Source: Allohahella sp002354735
GTDB lineage: Bacteria; Pseudomonadota; Gammaproteobacteria; Pseudomonadales; Oleiphilaceae
Reading direction: 5' to 3'
Assembly: GCF_047946665.1 (NCBI RefSeq)
Contig: NZ_CP172312.1
Location: 3,100,001 to 3,164,000, forward strand
Length of the DNA: 64,000 nucleotides
Positions 57,922-64,000 of this stretch are shown here, piece by piece (within the stretch, counting starts at the first letter, position 1; each line of letters opens with the position of its first letter). The translations under genes were made by a program, and so were the position numbers. The notes under the pieces are model-generated. The model searched no databases, was not told the origin of the DNA, and saw only the letters and a list, made by a program, of their open reading frames with translations.

Positions 57922-59781
57922 CTACTTCAACCCACCGATTTGCCGAATCCAGAAATCTTCCTTCTTCAGACTACCAGGCAAGGCCTGAACGATGCGCTGC
58001 GCCTCTGCTTTGGTCGCATAACTACCATTCAATACGATGAACCAGGGTTTATTCTTGTAGGTGCTCCGGATATAGACTGCTTTTTCAAGTCCAGGCCGAG
58101 TGCTCAGAAAGCGGACAACCAGCGGCTCAGAATAACTACCCAGCATCTGAATTGTCCAGTTTTCACTCGGCTGTGCTGCAAGCCACTCTGCGGATCTGAA
58201 CCGATCACTGCCGGAGGCAGATGTCGTTTCGGACTCGGCAACAGTCGGGGCCGATTCTACATCGACGCGCTTAACTTCGCCAGTCTCAGGCTGCGGCTGG
58301 GGCGCCGGCTTGGTCTGCGGCAGCGCTTCTACTACCTTTTTGACGGCTTCTTTCTGAGCAACAGCACCCTTTTCGAGTAGCCGCGACGCTAATTGGGAAC
58401 GATCAGAGGACTCCGGCCCCAAGTCGCGATCCAAAGCAGGCGCCTCTCCAGCTTGCGTATCCGTGGGCAAACTCTCCGCTCTTGACGTTTTGGCCGGGTC
58501 TGGCTTGCTATCATCCTCTTCCGCGACCAGCTCATCGGGAGAAAATCCACCGGCAGCTCGCTGGCGCACGAATTGCTCCTGTATACGGTCGACCAGGTCA
58601 CTTGAAGAGGCCCTCCCACCGGCCGGGGCCGTGGGCTCACCGGCAACCGCGCTGCCTTCTACTTCAGCGGGCACCGTCGGGCCATCATCTAAGACCACCG
58701 CTTCGCTGGCGGTGTCGGGCAAAGTCGGCGACGGCGCAATGGGAGTGCTTTCGAGCTCAAAAGGCGATTGAGTCTCTTGGACCTCAGGCGTCTGTTCCTG
58801 CGGCTCATACAGAAACAGCGCGGCCATGACAGCGGTGCCCAGCGCTGCGATGACGACCGGCAACACCAGCATCCTGTTTTTCAGCAGACTCTGTCGTTGC
58901 GGTGGCGGAATTGCCGGGTCGGTTTGCGCCGCAGACGCCGGTTCCGGGGCTGTAGAGCCTGATCCGGCCATCGCCGCTGCAGCACTGATACCGCTTGCTG
59001 TCGCAGCGCGCTTTGCCGGGGCAGCTACAGCACTGTCTGGAACAAAGCCTTTGCCTGATGCTGCTGCGCCACTCATCACTGCGGCTTTGTTGGCTGTATC
59101 CTTGGCCGAGGCAGACACCGCTACAGGCTGCGCGCGCTGCTCAAGTATGAAAGCGTCTACCTTTTCAGGCAGGCCGCCCAACTTCTTATGGTATCGATCC
59201 AGCTTCTGCCGGGACGGCACTAAAGCGCCCAGCTGTAGTGCGGCGTATTCACCGAATTCGTCGCGAGACAGTGGTCTGAGGTGCAACTGGAGCAGAAGGC
59301 TCTGGGCGCGGGACTCATTGCTTAGCGATTTCAGGATCGCTGTGTCAGCAGCCAGCATTATGCCCCAGTGATTGTCGAGACCCTGACCAGCCTGCAAGGC
59401 TGCGGTAAGCGCGAGGGTGCTATCAGCGCCAAACTCATCCGCTGCTCTGAATATCAGCAATACACGCTGTCCTGCGGCAGCCATTCTCGCGGCGTACTGT
59501 TGCATCCGGCCGAGCATTTGCGCATCGGTTTCACCGGGCTCAGCTGAAGAATCAAGCTGCAGGCGCTTCAGACATGACTGCAAGACCTGCGTAAGCGATT
59601 CGTGGGTGGAAAGATCGACGTCGACCACGAAGAGACCATCGCCTTCGACAGCGGATAGTGCAGATACGAGGTGACTGATACTGCCCCGCGAGTCAGCAGT
59701 GACCAGTATGGCTTTTTCGCTGAAATGGGCGAGATGGCGCAGGTTATCGAGAAACTCCTTGCGCTCAGGCAGCTGGAACAT
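57922..59781 (-). CDS. damX: DamX-like SPOR-domain membrane protein
   Basis: The 619-residue protein has a cytosolic ATPase-like N-terminus (1-220), a low-complexity Ala-rich stretch, one membrane segment (MLVLPVVIAALGTAVMAALFLY, about 305-326, given for position), a long Pro/Glu/Ser-rich periplasmic linker and a C-terminal SPOR domain (WTIQMLGSYSE to WIRQIGGL). SPOR domains bind denuded glycan strands at the septum, so a role in cell division is likely. The place between aroB and gltB matches damX of relatives. The N-terminal part lacks a Walker A motif (VTADSRGSISHLV there), so it probably does not hydrolyse ATP. Confidence 0.82.
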   Translation of the reverse strand: MFQLPERKEFLDNLRHLAHFSEKAILVTADSRGSISHLVSALSAVEGDGLFVVDVDLSTHESLTQVLQSCLKRLQLDSSAEPGETDAQMLGRMQQYAARMAAAGQRVLLIFRAADEFGADSTLALTAALQAGQGLDNHWGIMLAADTAILKSLSNESRAQSLLLQLHLRPLSRDEFGEYAALQLGALVPSRQKLDRYHKKLGGLPEKVDAFILEQRAQPVAVSASAKDTANKAAVMSGAAASGKGFVPDSAVAAPAKRAATASGISAAAAMAGSGSTAPEPASAAQTDPAIPPPQRQSLLKNRMLVLPVVIAALGTAVMAALFLYEPQEQTPEVQETQSPFELESTPIAPSPTLPDTASEAVVLDDGPTVPAEVEGSAVAGEPTAPAGGRASSSDLVDRIQEQFVRQRAAGGFSPDELVAEEDDSKPDPAKTSRAESLPTDTQAGEAPALDRDLGPESSDRSQLASRLLEKGAVAQKEAVKKVVEALPQTKPAPQPQPETGEVKRVDVESAPTVAESETTSASGSDRFRSAEWLAAQPSENWTIQMLGSYSEPLVVRFLSTRPGLEKAVYIRSTYKNKPWFIVLNGSYATKAEAQRIVQALPGSLKKEDFWIRQIGGLK

Positions 59782-59866
59782 GGGACTGACTATGATCGTG
59801 ACTCCAGCCAGGCGCCCGTGGCACGACTATGGACAGCCGCAATGCGAGCCATGGCGATTGGTTCAA

Positions 59867-60946
59867 TCAATGGGTGGTGTATTCGACCAGGGTTTTGACG
59901 AGCGCGTCAGCATCGAACTTATCCGTAACGATGGCATCACCCATGGCCTGAAGCAGGACCAGGCGCAAACTTCCGCCCACGTTCTTCTTGTCGACCGCCA
60001 TGTACTGCATGAAATCATCAGGCGTCATGGCAACAGGTGGCCTGACGGGCAAGTTCATCCGACTCAGCAGGTTCGAGACGCGTTCCACATCGCCTTGCTG
60101 CAGATAGCCGCAACGCACTGACATTGCGACTGCCATGACCATGCCTACTGCAACCGCTTCGCCGTGAAGCCATTGCTTGTACTGCATATAGCCTTCGATC
60201 GCATGGCCGAAGGTATGGCCGAGATTGAGGATGGCACGACGCCCCTGCTCAGTCTCGTCATCTTCGACCACCCTGGCCTTGCACGCGCAGGACGCTTCTA
60301 TCGCGTGGATCAGTGCTGAGGGCTCTGCGGCAATGAGCGCATCCGCATTGTTCTCGAGCCAGTCGAGAAATTCGATATCGTCTATGAGGCCATACTTGAC
60401 CACTTCGGCAAGACCTGCAGAAAGTTCACGCGGCGGCAGCGTCTGCAAGGTACTGGTGTCGATCACGACAGCCTGGGGCTGATAGAAGGCACCGATCATA
60501 TTCTTACCATGCCGGTGATTCACACCAGTCTTACCACCGACCGAAGAATCCACCTGCGAGAGCAAGGTCGTGGGCACCTGAATGAAATTGACACCGCGCT
60601 GATAGCAGCTGGCTGCGAACCCGGTTATGTCGCCTACCACACCACCCCCAAGCGCAATGAGTGTAGTGCTACGATTATGCCGCTGGGTCAGCAGGTGATC
60701 GATGACCTGATCAATAGCCGTCAGGTTCTTGTACTGTTCGCCATCATGCAGCTGCGTAACGTCAACTTCGAAACCTTCGAGCTGGGCGGTCAGTTTCTCG
60801 AGATACAGCGGCGCCACCGTTTCATTGGTCACGATCATGACCTGTTTGCCAGCGATATGCGCCTTCAGGCGAGCGGCTGTCATGACACCATCGCCAATGT
60901 AGATTGGATAACTGCGGTCACCAAGACCGACGGTCAGAGTCTTCAT
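59867..60946 (-). CDS. aroB: 3-dehydroquinate synthase
   Basis: The 359-residue NAD-dependent metalloenzyme closes the ring in the second step of the shikimate pathway. [38 protein letters not shown] and the zinc ligands in [11 protein letters not shown] are present. ATG 60946 overlaps the aroK stop (ATGA), so translation is coupled. Confidence 0.96.
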   Translation of the reverse strand: MKTLTVGLGDRSYPIYIGDGVMTAARLKAHIAGKQVMIVTNETVAPLYLEKLTAQLEGFEVDVTQLHDGEQYKNLTAIDQVIDHLLTQRHNRSTTLIALGGGVVGDITGFAASCYQRGVNFIQVPTTLLSQVDSSVGGKTGVNHRHGKNMIGAFYQPQAVVIDTSTLQTLPPRELSAGLAEVVKYGLIDDIEFLDWLENNADALIAAEPSALIHAIEASCACKARVVEDDETEQGRRAILNLGHTFGHAIEGYMQYKQWLHGEAVAVGMVMAVAMSVRCGYLQQGDVERVSNLLSRMNLPVRPPVAMTPDDFMQYMAVDKKNVGGSLRLVLLQAMGDAIVTDKFDADALVKTLVEYTTH

Positions 60947-61545
60947 GCGCTGCAACTCATATTGAAGTGGAGACGAACAGAGCCCGCTATATCTTTCGCG
61001 ACAGTACGCGGACGTTTGCGATCGGTATCGACTGTAAAGTTTGCCAGCGCGCGGTAATGCGGTTCGCGCTCAGCCATCAGCCGACGCAGCGTCTTCAGTG
61101 GGTCCGCCGTTTGTAACAGCGGCCGGCGCGTGTCCTGCCGTGTACGCTCGTATTGCTGCTCCGCTGAAGTGTGAAGATAGACGATGTGACCCGCCTGCTC
61201 CAGCAACTCCCGATTGCGGGGCTGGCTGACGACGCCGCCACCGGTGGCAATCACGACCTGCTCACGGGACAGCATCTCTGCCAGTACTGCAGTCTCGCGC
61301 GCACGAAAGCCAGCCTCGCCTTCAACATCGAATATCCACGGAATATCGGCGCCACACCGAGCTTCTATTTCCTTGTCCGTATCAACAAAAAGCCAGCCGA
61401 GTTCGCTCGCCGTAAGACGGCCGATTGTGGTTTTTCCGGTCCCCATCGGCCCTATGAGCACGAGGTTGCGCAAGGGCACTCGTGCTGCACTTTCTGCTGC
61501 GCTCTCAGGGGCGGGATCTGTGGTATGTCCGAAGTTGGCATTCAT
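60943..61545 (-). CDS. aroK: Shikimate kinase
   Basis: The 200-residue P-loop kinase phosphorylates shikimate. Walker [13 protein letters not shown], substrate Asp in DTDKEIE, GGG of IATGGGVV and the lid [10 protein letters not shown] are intact. An extra N-terminal stretch of about 22 residues precedes the core. It sits after pilQ, across a terminator-like hairpin, in the classic pilQ-aroK-aroB order. Confidence 0.96.
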   Translation of the reverse strand: MNANFGHTTDPAPESAAESAARVPLRNLVLIGPMGTGKTTIGRLTASELGWLFVDTDKEIEARCGADIPWIFDVEGEAGFRARETAVLAEMLSREQVVIATGGGVVSQPRNRELLEQAGHIVYLHTSAEQQYERTRQDTRRPLLQTADPLKTLRRLMAEREPHYRALANFTVDTDRKRPRTVAKDIAGSVRLHFNMSCSA

Positions 61546-61571
61546 GCCCGAAGAATACCATGCAGATCAAC

Positions 61572-61601
61572 AAAAAAGCCACGAGGGTCACTCGTGGCTT
61601 T
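61572..61601 (-). terminator. Terminator between pilQ and aroK
   Basis: An 11-bp stem AAAGCCACGAG/CTCGTGGCTTT with a 5-base loop is followed by six T residues on the minus strand. It lies about 40 bases after the pilQ stop and should end the pil operon, so aroK-aroB-damX may depend on read-through or a promoter inside pilQ or the short gap. Confidence 0.85.
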
Positions 61602-61641
61602 GGTCGTCCTGCGTGCGGGCGCACGCTTCAGAGTCGGGTAT

Positions 61642-63858
61642 TTATCGGGTATCTACCAGGCCACTGCGGATGAGGCGCGGCGTGATGAATACAAGCAGTT
61701 CCGAACGCTGATCGTTCTTTTCAGTTTTGCGGAACAGCGCACCTATGTAAGGCAGGTCACCCAGGAACGGCGTCTTGGTCGTGGTCTCGGACGTTTCCGA
61801 AGAGAAGATACCGCCAAGTACGATCGTCTGGCCGTTACCTACCAGAACCTGCGTCTGGATTTCGTTGGTATCGATACTCGGGATACCAGCGGTGACGACA
61901 CCTCGTGAATCCTGCGCAATCTGCAGGTCCATGATGATGTTGTCGTCAGGCGTGATCTGTGGCGTAACCTCCAGGGACAGCACTGCCTTCTTGAAACTGA
62001 TCGATGTCGCGCCACTCGAAGAGGCTTCCTGATAAGGAATCTCCTCACCAGACTCGATTCGAGCAGTCTGACGGTCTGCCGTTACGATCTTGGGCTGGGC
62101 CACGATTTCACCCTTGCCGTCCAGTTCGAAAGCAGAGAGTTCCAGGTCCAGCGATATGTTGCTGCGACGGAAGCCTACTGCGAAAGACGAGGCATTGGTT
62201 CTGTTTACCCCAAGGTCGACAGCCAGGGCGTCCGGGAAGCCAAGGGTGACATCACCCGGTGTGAAGGCCAGATCGCCACCAGGCGCAATACCCAAGCCAT
62301 CGTTCAGTTCAGTGTTGGTGGTCTGGGAGCCGCCGACCAGGAAGCCGTTACGACCTCTCGTCTTTGCGGCACCACCGCCCCAACGAACACCCAGATCTTC
62401 GATTGCATCGGTTCTGGCGCGAACGATACGCGCTTCGATAAGCACCTGTGATACTGGCACGTCCCAGGTAGAGATCAGCTCACGAACCTGCTGGATCTTG
62501 TCGGCAGTTTCGCGAATGCTGATGGTGTTGGTCCGGGCATCAGAAGAAATGAAACCTCGGCTCGACACCAGCTCTGCGTCAGACTGCAGCAGTGCGACGA
62601 TGTCGCCTGCCTTGGCATAGTTGATCTGCAGCATTTCAAGACGCACTGGCGCCAATGCCTGGACCTGCTTGTTGGCTTCGAGTTCCAGACGCTCTCGCGC
62701 CGCAATTTCTGCCGCTGGTGCGACAAGAAGAACGTTGCCAACCTTGCGCTTGTCCAGGCCCTTGGTCTTGAGCACGAGCTCGAGCGCCTGGTCCCATGGC
62801 ACGTTCTGCAGGCGCAATGTAATACGACCATCGACCGTGTCGGAGGCGACCAGGTTCAGGCCAGTGAAGTCAGCGATAAGCTGCAGCACCGAGCGGACTT
62901 CGATGTCCTGGAAGTTCAGCGACAGTTTCTCGCCAGAGAACGGGAACTGTTCCTTGCGGCGATCTTCGACTTCAGCCTGGCTGACTGGCTCGACGGCCAC
63001 GGTAAAGCTGTTGTCTGTCTGATACGCCATGTAATCGAAATCACCCTGTGGCTTGATCAGCATGACCACATTGCCGTCTTCACGGAAGGTTTCGATCGTA
63101 TTGACGGGTGTCGCGAAGTCAGTAACATCAAGGCGTCGACGCAGATCCTGCGGCAGTTCTGCACCCCTGAAGACAACGCGAATGTTGCCACCCTGCTCAG
63201 ACATGTCGGCACTGATGTTCTTGTTGCTCAATTCCACGATCAGGCGACCTTCACCTTTCTCGCCACGCTGAAAGTCGACACCCTTTATAGAGGGTGCGCT
63301 TTTCGAAGCTTTGGCTTTCGAGGCGCCGGAGTCGGTACTGGCTACAGACGAGGTCTTTGCCGCCGCATCCATTTCAAGATCGGACCCAGCAGCAGCACCA
63401 AGCTGTATCACCACCTGGTTGCCGACGACGCTTGTCGCATAGGGCACCAGATCGAGCAGGTTGACGATGACGCGGGTGCGGCCACTCGCTTCCAGGATGG
63501 TCACACTCTGCGTGTTACCCTTGGAGAGCTGGTGATAACGTTCTGTCAGTGCACTATCGACGCCAGGCAGGTCGATCGCAATCCGCGCTGGATCTGAAAT
63601 CGCATAACCCTGCGGCTCAGGCGGCGCCTCGTCGAAGCTCAGACGAACTTCTGTTCTATCGCCCGGCAATGAGCCGAAGTCAATGCCAGTGAGGCTGGCA
63701 GCCTGCAGCCAACCGCTCATGCATAGCGCTGCGGTTCCTAACAATGCGCTTTTGGCGTTTAAAAGCATGAATTTCTCCGGTGACTTGAAAATATCGCTGA
63801 CTCGACCCTGCAGACGCGCTGCAACTACACGAGTGGATGGCGTTGAACGATTCATCAT
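61642..63858 (-). CDS. pilQ: Type IV pilus secretin PilQ
   Basis: PilQ forms the outer-membrane pore for the type IV pilus. The 738-residue product has two AMIN domains (about 60-150 and 190-280) for peptidoglycan binding, a secretin N-terminal/STN segment (LSLNFQDIEVRSVLQLIAD), an N1 domain and the secretin core with VLIEARIVRA and ending GGIFSSETSETTTKTPFLGDLP. ATG 63858 overlaps the pilP stop and has GGAG; an alternative ATG 63768, also with GGAGAA, begins a more regular signal peptide (MLLNAKSALLGTAALCMSGW). PilSR at 19-22 kb probably control pili of the same system. Confidence 0.94.
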   Translation of the reverse strand: MMNRSTPSTRVVAARLQGRVSDIFKSPEKFMLLNAKSALLGTAALCMSGWLQAASLTGIDFGSLPGDRTEVRLSFDEAPPEPQGYAISDPARIAIDLPGVDSALTERYHQLSKGNTQSVTILEASGRTRVIVNLLDLVPYATSVVGNQVVIQLGAAAGSDLEMDAAAKTSSVASTDSGASKAKASKSAPSIKGVDFQRGEKGEGRLIVELSNKNISADMSEQGGNIRVVFRGAELPQDLRRRLDVTDFATPVNTIETFREDGNVVMLIKPQGDFDYMAYQTDNSFTVAVEPVSQAEVEDRRKEQFPFSGEKLSLNFQDIEVRSVLQLIADFTGLNLVASDTVDGRITLRLQNVPWDQALELVLKTKGLDKRKVGNVLLVAPAAEIAARERLELEANKQVQALAPVRLEMLQINYAKAGDIVALLQSDAELVSSRGFISSDARTNTISIRETADKIQQVRELISTWDVPVSQVLIEARIVRARTDAIEDLGVRWGGGAAKTRGRNGFLVGGSQTTNTELNDGLGIAPGGDLAFTPGDVTLGFPDALAVDLGVNRTNASSFAVGFRRSNISLDLELSAFELDGKGEIVAQPKIVTADRQTARIESGEEIPYQEASSSGATSISFKKAVLSLEVTPQITPDDNIIMDLQIAQDSRGVVTAGIPSIDTNEIQTQVLVGNGQTIVLGGIFSSETSETTTKTPFLGDLPYIGALFRKTEKNDQRSELLVFITPRLIRSGLVDTR

Positions 63859-64000
63859 ACTGGCTCCTTCAAGGCAAGCACTCGAGGCCGTTCGAACCAG
63901 CCATTCTGGCCGTCCGGAACGATTTCAATTAATTCGATCTGATCGGGCGTAATGGAGATGACCCGACCGTGGTTGGTACCCATGTACTGCCCGAGCTGGA
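63855..64000 (-). CDS. pilP: Type IV pilus assembly lipoprotein PilP (C-terminal part only)
   Basis: The last 47 residues are visible, including YMGTNHGRVISI, IELIEIVPDGQNGWFERP and LALKEPV, typical of the PilP beta-domain that contacts PilQ in the periplasm. The stop overlaps the pilQ ATG. The rest of pilMNOP should lie beyond the right edge. Confidence 0.9.
   Translation of the reverse strand, partial: QLGQYMGTNHGRVISITPDQIELIEIVPDGQNGWFERPRVLALKEPV

Overview
This 64 kb window reads as ordinary chromosomal DNA of a moderately GC-rich gammaproteobacterium. The gene order matches what is known for Pseudomonas, Marinobacter and related Pseudomonadales or Oceanospirillales: rluD-pgeF-clpB facing bamD-pilS-pilR; murJ-ribF-ileS-lspA-fkpB-ispH facing rpsT; rplU-rpmA-obgE-proB facing ispB; nrdR-ribD-ribB-ribH-nusB-thiL; and pilP-pilQ-aroK-aroB-damX-gltB-gltD-hemE-radA. 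I cannot name the genus from sequence alone. I see no insertion sequence, prophage, integrase, CRISPR array, toxin-antitoxin pair or plasmid function.

Layout. Positions 1-2338 hold the 5' part of a secreted GH13 alpha-amylase lipoprotein (minus strand). A complete rRNA operon, also minus strand, follows: promoters P1 and P2 near 8.3-8.4 kb, then 16S, tRNA-Ile(GAT), tRNA-Ala(TGC), 23S, 5S and a strong terminator at 2575-2609. Upstream of the rRNA promoters lies a perfect hexanucleotide tandem array. Next come ilvB-ilvN-ilvC-pssA (branched-chain amino acids and phosphatidylserine), a small DUF4124 protein, and clpB, pgeF and rluD. bamD and the type IV pilus regulators pilS and pilR run on the plus strand. 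The murJ-to-ispH block, rpsT, the L21/L27/ObgE/ProB block and ispB follow.

The middle is slightly more individual. A divergent wax-ester-synthase/DGAT-like protein has lost the canonical catalytic motif, and a DUF2057-type lipoprotein and a small DUF6316-like protein lie nearby. The riboflavin/thiamine block then runs from glyA and nrdR to thiL. It contains a RibBX-type RibB fused to a degenerate GTP-cyclohydrolase domain, and it lacks the riboflavin synthase gene ribE and the pgpA gene often found with this block. ettA, a chemoreceptor and a PilZ protein precede a long minus-strand block that starts beyond the right edge with pilP and pilQ and ends with radA.

Together the genes cover ribosome production, translation, amino acid, cofactor, haem and isoprenoid synthesis, envelope assembly and type IV pilus control. 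I did not find a clear new biological system. The best leads are the inactive-looking WS/DGAT paralogue, the hexanucleotide array beside the rRNA promoters, a possible AUU start for murJ, and several RNA structures at gene boundaries.
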